A stretch of 64,000 nucleotides of DNA, from positions 1-64,000 of the forward strand of contig NZ_BANX01000024.1 of NCBI RefSeq assembly GCF_000334455.1, written 5' to 3'. Under the pieces are notes generated by a model that ran no database searches, was not told the DNA's origin, and worked only from the letters and a program-made list of their open reading frames with translations. Positions 1 to 10,532 of the stretch are shown here, in pieces. Position numbers and translations under genes: made by a program. How positions within the stretch are numbered: the stretch's first letter is position 1; every line of letters starts with the position of its first letter. Origin of the DNA: Gordonia soli NBRC 108243 (GTDB taxonomy: Bacteria > Actinomycetota > Actinomycetes > Mycobacteriales > Mycobacteriaceae).

Positions 1-2
1 CC

Positions 3-821
3 GGCGCGAACTTCGCGCTGGTATGCGGATCGGTGCTCGCGGTGGTGCGTGCCGTCGGCACCCCACCGCGCACCACTGCCGTGATCGGGGCGTTGGTCAT
101 CCTGGCGTTCGTGGTGCTGGTGCGACCCTCGCCGAGCGTGCTGCGCGCGGCCATGATGGGCGCGGTCGGCATCCTCGCGCTGGCGTCGTCGCGCCGGTCC
201 CAGGCGATCCCCGCGCTGGGCACGGCGACCATCGTCGGCCTGCTGTGGTGGCCGGGCCTCGCGGTCTCACCCGGCTTCGCCCTGTCGGTCGCCGCGACCG
301 GGGGACTCGTCGTGTTGGGTGCACCGATCCGTGATCGGCTGACCCGGCGTCGGGTCCCGCGAGGACTCGCCGAGGTGCTGGCCATGGCGATCGCTGCCCA
401 GATCGTGACGGCGCCGATCATCGCCGGGCTCAGCGGTTCCTACAGTGCCGTGTCGGTGGTCGCGAACGTCCTCGTGGCACCGGTGGTCGGGGTCATCGCC
501 ATCGCCGGCACCGCGGCCGCCCTGGTCGGTGCGATCGGTCCGCCGTCCGGGATATGCGCCGACGTCGCACTGGTGGTACTCCGTGGCTTGATCCCCGAGG
601 TGTGGTGGATGCTGGCTTGCGCCCGCACCGCCGCGAACACACCGTGGGCGCGGCTCCCGGTTCCCGACGGCGCAGTCGGCGCGGTGGTGGTGATCGCGGT
701 GACCGTGGTCGTGGTCCTGGTGGTGCGCAACCGGCACACGCGGCGCCTGCGATCCCGTGTCCGTCGGGTCTGGCAGCATGAACGCCGTGAGCGAGCGACT
801 GCATCTGCTGCTGGGCGATGA
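3..821 (+). CDS. comEC: ComEC/Rec2 family DNA-uptake channel protein, C-terminal part
   Basis: The frame is open from the left edge, so only the last 272 residues of a gene that starts outside the window are visible. They hold several hydrophobic helices (for example LVILAFVVLV and, near the end, AVVVIAVTVVVVLVV) and an Arg-rich cytoplasmic tail. The assignment to the competence-type membrane channel ComEC rests on this helix pattern and on the position directly ahead of holA, the order known in related actinobacteria. ComEC carries single-stranded DNA across the membrane in competent bacteria; its role in this group is unclear. The 3' end overlaps the start of holA. Confidence 0.7.
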   Translation, partial: GANFALVCGSVLAVVRAVGTPPRTTAVIGALVILAFVVLVRPSPSVLRAAMMGAVGILALASSRRSQAIPALGTATIVGLLWWPGLAVSPGFALSVAATGGLVVLGAPIRDRLTRRRVPRGLAEVLAMAIAAQIVTAPIIAGLSGSYSAVSVVANVLVAPVVGVIAIAGTAAALVGAIGPPSGICADVALVVLRGLIPEVWWMLACARTAANTPWARLPVPDGAVGAVVVIAVTVVVVLVVRNRHTRRLRSRVRRVWQHERRERATASAAGR

Positions 822-1761
822 CGACTTCCTCACCGGCCGGGTGATCGGCTCGGTGACCGGTGGTCGCGTCACCGACGTCGGGTCCGAGTTGCCGGTGACG
901 AGGGTGCGGGCAGGCGATGTGAGCGAGCACGAGCTCGCCGAGCTGCTCAGTCCGTCGCTCTTCGCCGAAGAGCGCGTCGTGGTCATCGAGTCGGCCGCCG
1001 ACGCCGGCAAGCAGCCGGCGGCATTGATCGCCGAGGCTGCGGCCAACCTGCCCGAGGGCATCACGCTGATGGTCGTCCACACCGGCGGTGGGCGCGCCAA
1101 GCCCTTGGTCGGCGACCTGAAGTCGGCAGGGGCGACCGAGCACGACTGCGCGGCACCGCGCTGGCCGTCCGAGCGGATGGACTTCGTCCGCAAGGAGTTC
1201 CGCTCGTTGGGTGTGCGCGTGAGCGCCGATGTCGTCGAGCAGGTGGTCGAGGGCGTCGGCTCGGAACTGCGCGAGCTCGCTGCCGCATGCAGTCAGCTGG
1301 TCGCCGACACCGGCGGAAAGATCGACCGCGATGCGGTTCGACTCTACTACGCGGGTCGGCCGGAGATCACCGGCTTCGAGGTCGCCGACAAGGCCGTCAC
1401 CGGTGATCGTGCCGGGGCGCTGGAGTCGCTGGCGTGGGCCCACCACCACGGCGTGCCACGGGTCCTGCTCGCCGACGCCCTGGCCGAGGCGGTCCACGCC
1501 ATCGCCCGGGTGCGGGCGATCGGTTCGATGGACCAGTACGCGGCCGCCTCGGAACTCGGCATGCCGCCCCGGCGGGTCAAGAAGGTACAGGCACAGGCTC
1601 GAGCGTGGGATTCTGCGTCCATCGCCGAGGCGGTCGTCGTGGTGGCGACGCTCAACGGTGACGTCAAGGGACAGGCCGCCGACGCCGATTACAGCCTCGA
1701 ACACGCGGTCGGCCGGGTGGCCGATCTCCGGCCGTCATCCGGCCGGGCAGCACGCGCCTGA
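778..1761 (+). CDS. holA: DNA polymerase III delta subunit
   Basis: 327 residues, the usual size for HolA, the clamp-loader subunit that opens the beta sliding clamp during replication. The N-terminus (LHLLLGDDDFLTGR) is the typical opening of the family and the C-terminal helical domain contains RVKKVQAQAR. I chose the ATG at 778; a GTG three codons further in (787) is an alternative and a start at 757 looks too long. The start lies inside the end of comEC in another frame, which suggests co-transcription. It converges on rpsT with a strong hairpin between them. Confidence 0.9.
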   Translation: MNAVSERLHLLLGDDDFLTGRVIGSVTGGRVTDVGSELPVTRVRAGDVSEHELAELLSPSLFAEERVVVIESAADAGKQPAALIAEAAANLPEGITLMVVHTGGGRAKPLVGDLKSAGATEHDCAAPRWPSERMDFVRKEFRSLGVRVSADVVEQVVEGVGSELRELAAACSQLVADTGGKIDRDAVRLYYAGRPEITGFEVADKAVTGDRAGALESLAWAHHHGVPRVLLADALAEAVHAIARVRAIGSMDQYAAASELGMPPRRVKKVQAQARAWDSASIAEAVVVVATLNGDVKGQAADADYSLEHAVGRVADLRPSSGRAARA

Positions 1762-1846
1762 CCGACCCGTCGACCGACGACACCCGAGCCGGCGGCAGAT
1801 GGGGGAGCGCCTCGTCTGCCGTCCGTCGTGGCCCGACAACGCAACG

Positions 1847-1889
1847 CAGCTCACCCCGGTGACCGCGTGGAGGTCGCCGGGGTGAGCTG
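1847..1889. terminator. Bidirectional hairpin between holA and rpsT
   Basis: Inverted repeat with perfect 13-bp outer arms (CAGCTCACCCCGG, 1847-1859, and its complement at 1877-1889). The stem extends inward through one G-T pair and four further pairs around a 7-nt loop. No U-run follows, as is common in high-GC actinobacteria. It sits between two converging genes, so it could end both transcripts. Confidence 0.6.
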
Positions 1890-1907
1890 AAGAAGTGTGT
1901 GTCTAGG

Positions 1908-2168
1908 TCAGAGCTTGTTGACCGCGACGGCCATGGCCGACTTCTTGTTGGCAGCCTGGTTGGCGTGGATGACGCCCTTGCTGGCTGCCTTGTCGAGCTT
2001 GCGGCTGGTGCTGGTCAGCAGCTCGGTGGCCTTGTCCTTGTCGCCCGCCTCGACGGCCTCACGGAAGCCACGGATGGCGGTGCGCAGCGACGACCGCACC
2101 GACTGGTTGCGGAGCCGACGCACCTCGTTGGTGCGGTTGCGCTTGACCTGGGACTTGATGTTCGCCAC
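1908..2168 (-). CDS. rpsT: 30S ribosomal protein S20
   Basis: 86 residues, the normal length of S20, beginning [18 protein letters not shown], which is the family signature. The protein is rich in Lys and Arg and binds 16S rRNA in the small subunit. It is transcribed alone on the minus strand, convergent with holA and divergent from the sulfotransferase-like gene. The 284 bases between the two divergent genes must contain both promoters; I could not pick a convincing -10/-35 pair there. Confidence 0.97.
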   Translation of the reverse strand: MANIKSQVKRNRTNEVRRLRNQSVRSSLRTAIRGFREAVEAGDKDKATELLTSTSRKLDKAASKGVIHANQAANKKSAMAVAVNKL

Positions 2169-2452
2169 GCGTGTATACCTCGTCTATCGCTCGGATGGTT
2201 CGCTGTCTGTGTCCAGGCGTCCATCGTTGTTCGTACTGCGAGGCGCCTGAGCAGGTCGGATTCGATGGGCACGGCCATCGGCGTCTGACACTGCGACAGC
2301 GGTCGACTCTACCAGTCGGCGACGTACCGCCCCAAATCATCGCCGGTCGTCGGGCGAATCGCGGCCGACCGCCCGCGGTGATCGCGACTTCCGACGGTAT
2401 CGCCGAACGGATGCTCGGACGCACCGATGCCGACGGTACTGTCGATCTCGTC

Positions 2453-3619
2453 ATGCAGCGCGTATTCCTCCACCTCGGACTCCCCAAGACGGGGACCACG
2501 AATCTCCAGGACCGGCTCTGGCGTAACCGGGACACCGCGCTCGCCGACTTCGGCCTGCTCTATCCCGGCAACCTGATCTCCGATCACTTCCACGCTGCCG
2601 TACACCTCCAGCCCGACCGGTATCTCGACTGGGTCGATCCGGCGTTCGCGGGTAGTTGGCCGACGATGCTGGCGCAGATGAAGAACTGGCCGCAGACGTC
2701 GCTGGTGTCCCACGAGTTGTTCAGTACCGCGACACCGGAGACCGTCGACCGGATCCTCGCCGACCTGTCGTTCGCCGACGAAGTGCACGTCATCGCCACC
2801 GTCCGTGATCTGGCACGCCAGCTCGCGTCGGTGTGGCAGGAGAACGTCAAGAATCAGCGGGTCGCCACCTTCGGCGAATTCGTGTCATCGGTGCGGGCGC
2901 ACGCCGGGCCGCCCGGTGACGGGTCGCTGACCCCCGGCTCCGAGGGACGTCTCCTGCCGGAAGCCATCGAGGAAGAACCGTTCTGGGAGTTCCAAGATCA
3001 CGTCCGGATCCTGCGCACGTGGTCGGAGCGGCTGGGCGCCGCGCGCGTACACGTCGTCACGGTCCCGGCGCGCGGCACCGACGGTTCGCTCTGGGATCGC
3101 TTCCTGAGCGTGTTGGAGGTCGATGGTGCCGCTTTGACCGCGCAGGTGCCCGGCACCAACAGTTCACTCTCCGCCGCGCAGGCGGAGTTCCTGCGACTGC
3201 TCAACCGCCGCCTCGGTCCCGATCAGATCCCCTGGGAGCGATACGAGCGGGTGGTCAAGGGGCAGCTGGTCGGCGAGATCCTCTTCCGTTCACAGGAGGG
3301 CGTGCCTCAGGGGCTCTCCGCCGACCAGCGGGTATGGGTCTCGGCCCACGCTGCCGCGATGACCGGTTCGATCCGCTCGGCGGGGTATCGGGTCGGGGGT
3401 GATCTCGACGACCTCACGGTCAGCCGGGTCACCGGTCCCGATGCGAAACCCCCGACCGGACAAGCTGTCCTCGACGTCGCTCTGGACACGTTGTCGGAGA
3501 TGGTGCGATCTGCTCCGCTGCCGCGGACGCGGCCGCGTTGGCAGACCGAGGCCAAGAACGTCGCCCGTCGTATTCGGCGGCGTGCGCTGTCACTCAGGAC
3601 GCGCCGTACCGCGCACTGA
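2453..3619 (+). CDS. Sulfotransferase-family-like protein
   Basis: 388 residues from the ATG at 2453. The N-terminus VFLHLGLPKTGTTNLQDRL is a PAPS-binding P-loop of the sulfotransferase type (PKTGTT). Later segments such as VIATVRDLARQLASVWQENV resemble the second PAPS-binding strand-helix region (RDP-like, S, W). Members transfer sulfate from PAPS to carbohydrates or lipids; the acceptor cannot be inferred. The frame runs upstream to 2171, but the P-loop expected near the N-terminus favours 2453. It lies alone between rpsT and the ATP-grasp operon. Confidence 0.6.
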   Translation: MQRVFLHLGLPKTGTTNLQDRLWRNRDTALADFGLLYPGNLISDHFHAAVHLQPDRYLDWVDPAFAGSWPTMLAQMKNWPQTSLVSHELFSTATPETVDRILADLSFADEVHVIATVRDLARQLASVWQENVKNQRVATFGEFVSSVRAHAGPPGDGSLTPGSEGRLLPEAIEEEPFWEFQDHVRILRTWSERLGAARVHVVTVPARGTDGSLWDRFLSVLEVDGAALTAQVPGTNSSLSAAQAEFLRLLNRRLGPDQIPWERYERVVKGQLVGEILFRSQEGVPQGLSADQRVWVSAHAAAMTGSIRSAGYRVGGDLDDLTVSRVTGPDAKPPTGQAVLDVALDTLSEMVRSAPLPRTRPRWQTEAKNVARRIRRRALSLRTRRTAH

Positions 3620-3762
3620 CCCCCGGCCGGTCGGGTCCGACGCGGTTCCCGCTGTGGGACGGGCGAATCGGGCGCCAGGAGGCGCAGGCTCGCCTCGGAG
3701 ATGGTGGCTACATCGAGCGAGCATCCTGCCGCGTGCCGGATTTTGTAGCACCATGGCTCACT

Positions 3763-5550
3763 ATGACTCCCGCTCCAACCGCCTCGTCCACCAAGCGCGC
3801 GTCTCGCAAGAGCACGGCCACCACCTCGGATCAGCAGCGGGCGGCGAAGTCGAAGAAGTCCGACGGCTCGGCGAAGTCGGGGAGGGCGGAGCCGTCCTCC
3901 CGTGGCAAGGCCAGATCGACGTCGGCGACCAAACGATCACGACCCTCGTCCACCGAGGTCCGCGCATCCGCCGACTCCATCTTCGGTGCCTACGCCGGAG
4001 GCACCGGTGCCGCGGCGTTCGACGAGATGTTCGACGACGACGGGTCGGTGCGCTCGGCCTACCGGGGCATCTTCAAGGCCATGAGTGCATCCGAACGCGC
4101 CGACCTCGAGGTCCGGGTCGACGCGCTCGGTCGTGCGTTCATCGATCAGGGCGTCACCTTCTCGCTGTCGGGTAAGGAGCGCCCGTTCCCGCTCGACGTC
4201 GTGCCGCGCGTCATCTCCGCCTCCGAATGGACCAAGCTGGAGGCCGGCATCACCCAGCGGGTCGCAGCACTCGAACTGTTCCTCGACGACATCTACGGCG
4301 AGCAGGAGATCCTGCGCGACGGTGTGCTGCCCAAGCGGCTGGTCCACTCCTGTGAGCACTTCCATCGCCAGGCTGCGAACTTCAAGCCACCCAACGGTGT
4401 CCGCATCCATGTCGCCGGCATCGACCTCATCCGCGACGCGCAGGGCGACTTCCGCGTACTCGAGGACAACCTCCGATCGCCGTCGGGTGTCTCCTACGTG
4501 ATGGAGAACCGTCGCACCATGGCGCGGGTGTTCCCCGACCTGTTCTCGTCGCATCGAGTTCGCGCCGTGGGCGACTATCCCAGCCATCTGCTCCGCGCGC
4601 TGCGGGCGTCGGCAGCGTTCAACGAGGCGGACCCCAACATCGTGGTGCTCACACCCGGTGTCGCGAACTCCGCCTACTTCGAGCACTCCCTGCTCGCGCG
4701 GCAGATGGGAGTGGAGTTGGTGGAGGGGCGAGACCTCTTCTGCCGCGACAACATCGTTTACATGCGCACCACCGAGGGCGAGCAGCGCGTCGACGTCATC
4801 TACCGCCGGATCGACGACGACTTCCTCGACCCGATGCAGTTCCGGCCCGATTCGATGCTGGGGGTCGCCGGGCTGCTCAACGCAGCGCGGGCCGGCAACG
4901 TCGTCATCTCCAGCGCGGTCGGCAACGGGGTCGGCGACGACAAGCTGATCTACACCTACGTGCCCGAGATCATCGAGTACTACCTGGGCGAGAAACCGTC
5001 CCTGGCCAACGTCGACACGTTGCGATGTTGGCTCGACGACGAGCGTGAAGAGGTGCTGGACCGCATCGACGAACTGGTCGTGAAACCGGTCGAGGGGTCG
5101 GGTGGTTACGGGATCGTCTTCGGCCCGGATGCGACCGCAGCAGAGCTGGACACGCTGGCCCGCAAGGTTCGTAACGACCCGCGGGGCTGGATCGCCCAAC
5201 CGGTAGTGCAACTCTCGACCGTCCCGACCAAGATCGGCGACGACCTGTGTCCGCGCCACGTCGACCTGCGGCCGTTCGCGGTCAACGACGGCGAGTCGGT
5301 GTGGGTGCTGCCCGGCGGACTCACCCGTGTCGCGCTCCCGGAGGGTTCGCTCGTGGTGAACTCCAGCCAGGGTGGAGGATCGAAGGACACCTGGGTGCTC
5401 GCCTCTCGGTCGTCCGAGGCCGAGCAAGAGCTCGCAGGCGACCAGGTCGTCGCCGCATCCGGGGTCGCCAATGCGCGCCCGGCCGAGAGCGCGCCCGAAT
5501 CGTTGCGGACCCAGACCCAACAGCAGCAGCAGGCAGGTGATCTCGGATGA
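3763..5550 (+). CDS. Circularly permuted ATP-grasp family protein (DUF404/DUF407 type)
   Basis: 595 residues from the ATG at 3763. The first 65 residues or so are a low-complexity Lys/Ser/Ala-rich tail. The conserved core starts near IFGAYAGGTGAAAFDEMF and contains RVLEDNLRSPSGVSYV, VDVIYRRIDDDFLDP and VVKPVEGSGGYGIVFGP, all typical of the circularly permuted ATP-grasp family. Such enzymes probably ligate amino acids or peptides using ATP, but the substrate is not established. It is the first gene of a tight operon (ATGA overlap at 5547) with an alpha-E protein and a transglutaminase-like protein, a grouping conserved in many bacteria. Confidence 0.85.
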   Translation: MTPAPTASSTKRASRKSTATTSDQQRAAKSKKSDGSAKSGRAEPSSRGKARSTSATKRSRPSSTEVRASADSIFGAYAGGTGAAAFDEMFDDDGSVRSAYRGIFKAMSASERADLEVRVDALGRAFIDQGVTFSLSGKERPFPLDVVPRVISASEWTKLEAGITQRVAALELFLDDIYGEQEILRDGVLPKRLVHSCEHFHRQAANFKPPNGVRIHVAGIDLIRDAQGDFRVLEDNLRSPSGVSYVMENRRTMARVFPDLFSSHRVRAVGDYPSHLLRALRASAAFNEADPNIVVLTPGVANSAYFEHSLLARQMGVELVEGRDLFCRDNIVYMRTTEGEQRVDVIYRRIDDDFLDPMQFRPDSMLGVAGLLNAARAGNVVISSAVGNGVGDDKLIYTYVPEIIEYYLGEKPSLANVDTLRCWLDDEREEVLDRIDELVVKPVEGSGGYGIVFGPDATAAELDTLARKVRNDPRGWIAQPVVQLSTVPTKIGDDLCPRHVDLRPFAVNDGESVWVLPGGLTRVALPEGSLVVNSSQGGGSKDTWVLASRSSEAEQELAGDQVVAASGVANARPAESAPESLRTQTQQQQQAGDLG

Positions 5551-6530
5551 TGCTGGCGCGCAATGCCGAATCGCTCTACTGGATCGGTCGCTACGTCGAG
5601 CGTGCCGACGACATGGCCCGCATCCTCGACGTCGCCATCCACCAGCTGCTCGAGGACGCGACGGTCGACGTCGACCGCGCCGCCCGGCTGGTCATCAACG
5701 TCCTGGGACTCGATCCCGGTGACGCCGACGGCGACATGGACGTCTGGTCGCTGACCGAACGTGTGGCCTACGACAAGAGCTCGATCGGCTCCATCGTCGA
5801 CTTGATCGGGGCCGCACGCGAGAACGCGCGTGGCGCACGGGAGGTCACATCCAGTGAGATGTGGGAATGCCTCAACACCACTTACAACGGGCTCGGCGAC
5901 GCCGAACGTCGTGCGCGCCGACTGGGGCCGCACGAGTTCCTCTCGTACGTGAAGAACCGGGCCGCGATGTTCGCGGGGCTGGCCGATGCCACCCTCAGTC
6001 ACGACGACGGTTACCGCTACCTGCTGCTGGGCCGGTCGGTGGAACGTGTCGACATGACCATCCGGATGTTGCTCTCACGCGCCGGTGACCGCGTGAGTTC
6101 GCCTGCGTGGGTGAGTGTCCTGGTGTCCGCGGGCGCGCACGACACCTATCTGCGGACCTATCGCGGAATCCTCGACGCCGAACACGTGGTCGAGTTCATG
6201 CTTCTCGACCGACTCTTCCCGCGGTCGGTGTTCCACGCGTTGCGGGTCGCGGAAGGCACGCTCAGCGACCTCGAGACTCGCACCAGTCGTGTCGGCGCGC
6301 AGGCCGAGGCGTTGCTGCTGCTCGGTCGGGCGCGGAGTTCGCTAGAGTTCCTCGAACCCGGGCGTCTGCTCGACGATCTGCAGACCCGACTGCTCGACCT
6401 GCAGGACACCTGCCGTGCGGTGAACGAGGCCGTCACCGCCCAGTACTTCCATGTGTCGCCGTACGTCTCGTGGGCCGATGCCACGGTGAGCGACGGCGAA
6501 GACCACGTGATCGAGGAGAGTGAGCTGTGA
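5547..6530 (+). CDS. Alpha-E domain protein (DUF403)
   Basis: 327 residues beginning MMLARNAESLYWIGRYVERADDM after its own start, the diagnostic opening of the alpha-helical alpha-E/DUF403 family. The WIGRYxERAxD pattern recurs in altered form later (LLLGRSVERVDMTIRML), which fits an all-helical repeat structure. The biochemical role is unknown. The start overlaps the stop of the ATP-grasp gene and its own stop overlaps the transglutaminase start, so the three are surely translated as one unit. Confidence 0.88.
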   Translation: MMLARNAESLYWIGRYVERADDMARILDVAIHQLLEDATVDVDRAARLVINVLGLDPGDADGDMDVWSLTERVAYDKSSIGSIVDLIGAARENARGAREVTSSEMWECLNTTYNGLGDAERRARRLGPHEFLSYVKNRAAMFAGLADATLSHDDGYRYLLLGRSVERVDMTIRMLLSRAGDRVSSPAWVSVLVSAGAHDTYLRTYRGILDAEHVVEFMLLDRLFPRSVFHALRVAEGTLSDLETRTSRVGAQAEALLLLGRARSSLEFLEPGRLLDDLQTRLLDLQDTCRAVNEAVTAQYFHVSPYVSWADATVSDGEDHVIEESEL

Positions 6531-7375
6531 GCTGGCGTCTGCGAGTGGTGCACTCGACGGGGTTCGCGTACAAGAGTGCGGTCACCTCGTCCTACAACGA
6601 GGCTCGGCTGACGCCACGCAGCGACACACGCCAGAACGTGATCGTGAATCGTGTGGAGACCGTGCCCGCCACCCGTTCCTACCGGTACACCGACTACTGG
6701 GGCACGGCCGTCACGGCGTTCGATCTGCACGCACCGCACGAGGAACTCGAGGTGTCCGGATCGTCGGTGGTCGAGACGGAGGCCGGTGAGCGACCGGATG
6801 TCGAGCAACAGCTGACGTGGGACGACCTGTTGTCGGAGTACGTCGTCGACCGCTACGACGAGATGCTCTCCAACACCGCGTACGTCCCACGCAACCGGCA
6901 ATTGGTCGCCGCCGCCAAGCGTGTCGTCAAGGGACTGGGCCCAGAGGAGGCGGTCGAGGCGGTGTGTCGGCACGTCCATGCCGAAATGCAGTATGTGCCC
7001 GGCACGACCGGCGTGCACACGACCGCGGTGGACGCCTGGAACGAGCGCAAGGGGGTGTGTCAGGACTACGCCCACTTGACGCTGCTGATGTTGCGCGGCC
7101 TGGGAATCCCGGCCCGCTACGTGTCGGGATACCTGCATCCGAAGCGCGATGCCGCCGTCGACGAGACCGTCGAGGGGCAGAGTCACGCCTGGATCGAGGC
7201 ATGGACCGGCGGTTGGTGGGGGTACGACCCGACCAACGACACCCCGATCACCGAGCAGCACGTGTCGGTCGGCGTCGGGCGCGACTACTCCGACGTCTCA
7301 CCGTTGAAAGGTATCTACACCGGTGGCGGCGCAACCGATCTCGACGTCGTCGTCGAGATCACCCGGCTCGCCTGA
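6527..7375 (+). CDS. Transglutaminase-like cysteine protease-fold protein
   Basis: 282 residues from the GTG at 6527. The N-terminal part (LRVVHSTGFAYKSAVTSSYNEARLTP) is the usual beta domain of bacterial transglutaminase-like proteins. The catalytic triad is visible: Cys in ERKGVCQDYAHL, His in GQSHAWIEAW and Asp in YDPTND. The fold serves as protease or amide transferase; partner proteins in this operon suggest peptide ligation and cleavage, an inference only. The gene ends the operon and is followed by a long perfect hairpin. Confidence 0.88.
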   Translation: MSWRLRVVHSTGFAYKSAVTSSYNEARLTPRSDTRQNVIVNRVETVPATRSYRYTDYWGTAVTAFDLHAPHEELEVSGSSVVETEAGERPDVEQQLTWDDLLSEYVVDRYDEMLSNTAYVPRNRQLVAAAKRVVKGLGPEEAVEAVCRHVHAEMQYVPGTTGVHTTAVDAWNERKGVCQDYAHLTLLMLRGLGIPARYVSGYLHPKRDAAVDETVEGQSHAWIEAWTGGWWGYDPTNDTPITEQHVSVGVGRDYSDVSPLKGIYTGGGATDLDVVVEITRLA

Positions 7376-7398
7376 ATCGCTCGACACCGCGCCGATCC

Positions 7399-7435
7399 GT
7401 AGAAGTTGTTCCCGGAATCCGGGAACAACTTCTAC
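7399..7435. terminator. Perfect 17-bp hairpin after the transglutaminase operon
   Basis: Arms of 17 nt (7399-7415 and 7419-7435) are perfectly complementary around a 3-nt centre AAT. The sequence lies between two convergent transcripts, so it probably ends both. Neither side has a U-run, although five A's follow on the plus strand. Its A+T content is higher than that of the surrounding DNA, so a protein-binding role is also possible. Confidence 0.6.
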
Positions 7436-7461
7436 AAAAACGGGGGGCGGAATGGTCGGAG

Positions 7462-7869
7462 TCAGTGCCACCCGTGATGTCGACGCAGCAGATCGGCGAC
7501 CTCGTCGAACCTGCCGCGGTCCAGGATCGCCCCTTCGCGGCGGATCCCGTGTTCCTCGACGACCAGGACGCGGTCCAGCCGGACGAAGCTCTGGCGTCCC
7601 TGACTGTCCCAGCTCCCGCTGCCGATCGGGTACCAGTCCGGGTCGTCACGATGATACTCGCGGCTGGAGAGCATGAGTCCGAGCAGCGTCCGGTCGTCGC
7701 GCCCGACCACCAGCACCGGCCGGTCCTTCCCCTGATCCGGATGGTCCTCGTAGGCGACCCAGGTCCACACCACCTCGCCGGGATCGGCGGCGCCGTCGAG
7801 GTCGGGTGCGTAGGCGATCTCGCGGGCGAATTCGTTTGTCGGACGCGAGTTCTGCGGATGCGGGGTCAT
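7462..7869 (-). CDS. PemK/MazF-like protein without a recognisable antitoxin
   Basis: 135 residues. The central part (GEVVWTWVAYED, KDRPVLVVGRD, LGLMLSS) matches the SH3-like barrel of the PemK/MazF group, whose toxin members cut mRNA. No antitoxin gene lies next to it; the neighbour overlapping its start by 4 bases is a hydrolase. Such solitary relatives are common in actinobacteria and may not act as toxins. The call is by motif only. Confidence 0.6.
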   Translation of the reverse strand: MTPHPQNSRPTNEFAREIAYAPDLDGAADPGEVVWTWVAYEDHPDQGKDRPVLVVGRDDRTLLGLMLSSREYHRDDPDWYPIGSGSWDSQGRQSFVRLDRVLVVEEHGIRREGAILDRGRFDEVADLLRRHHGWH

Positions 7870-8510
7870 GCTCCCACCGACCAGAACTCGTCCACCGCGT
7901 CTGCGGCGAGCGGTGCGGTCGGTGTGCGATCGGGGCGCAGATCGTGTCCGGCACCCCGGATCTCGACGATCCGGGTGTCGGAGGGGATCAGTGCGACCGC
8001 GTCGGCGAGTTCGGTCGAGGTGGCGAACGGGTCGGAGTGCCCGTGGACCACGACCGTCGGGACCGCCAACGAGGGCAGGTGTTCGGTCCGCAGTCGGTCC
8101 GGCTTTCCCGGCGGATGCAACGGATAGGACGAGAGGAGCAGCCCGTCTGCCACCGACGCGTCCTCGGCCACGAGCATCGATGCCTGCCGTCCGCCGTAGG
8201 AGTGACCGCCGGCCAGGACCGGTCCCTCCGTGTCACCTCGGAGTGCCTCGATCGCCGTGCGTATGCCGTCACGATCGGCAGCCGCGGTCGACGGGCTCGG
8301 CGGTCCCTTCGGGCGGCGGCGCCGGTAGGGGAGGTCGATGCGGGCGACCACCCAGCCCCGGCTCGACAATTCATCTGCGTACGCGCGCAGGATCGCGGAG
8401 TTGCGATCACCGCCGGCGCCATGGGCCAGGACGATCGTGCCCCGGGCACCGCCGGCCGGCCTGTGGACGTCCGCGAGGAGCTCGTCGGAGTCGATCGTGA
8501 CCACCGTCAT
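7866..8510 (-). CDS. Alpha/beta-hydrolase family protein
   Basis: 214 residues from the ATG at 8510. Features of the fold are plain: an oxyanion region LAHGAGGDRNS, the nucleophile motif GGHSYGG (GxSxG), an acid in HGHSDPF and the catalytic His in GAGHDL. It resembles the small dienelactone-hydrolase-like group; the substrate is unknown. The frame extends upstream to 8609, but the core begins near MTVVTIDSDELLADVHRP, so 8510 is preferred. The last 4 bases overlap the PemK/MazF-like gene, implying co-transcription. Confidence 0.75.
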   Translation of the reverse strand: MTVVTIDSDELLADVHRPAGGARGTIVLAHGAGGDRNSAILRAYADELSSRGWVVARIDLPYRRRRPKGPPSPSTAAADRDGIRTAIEALRGDTEGPVLAGGHSYGGRQASMLVAEDASVADGLLLSSYPLHPPGKPDRLRTEHLPSLAVPTVVVHGHSDPFATSTELADAVALIPSDTRIVEIRGAGHDLRPDRTPTAPLAADAVDEFWSVGA

Positions 8511-8615
8511 GGTCGTCAACGGTAGCCCGCGGTGAGGCAGTCGGCGGTCCGGGGAGCCCGCGCCGAGCCGCTCGAGAGGCCGGTGTCCGGCGGCCGGTGT
8601 CGTGGACATGAGAAA

Positions 8616-10528
<1,913 letters not shown>

Positions 10529-10532
<4 letters not shown>

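Noticed and set aside
3937-5520. 527-codon minus-strand frame opposite the ATP-grasp gene.
   Set aside because: No domain visible, and the plus-strand gene is a conserved family in a tight operon.
7462-8510. Toxin-antitoxin pair formed by the PemK/MazF-like gene and its overlapping neighbour.
   Set aside because: The neighbour has all catalytic residues of an alpha/beta hydrolase and does not resemble an antitoxin.
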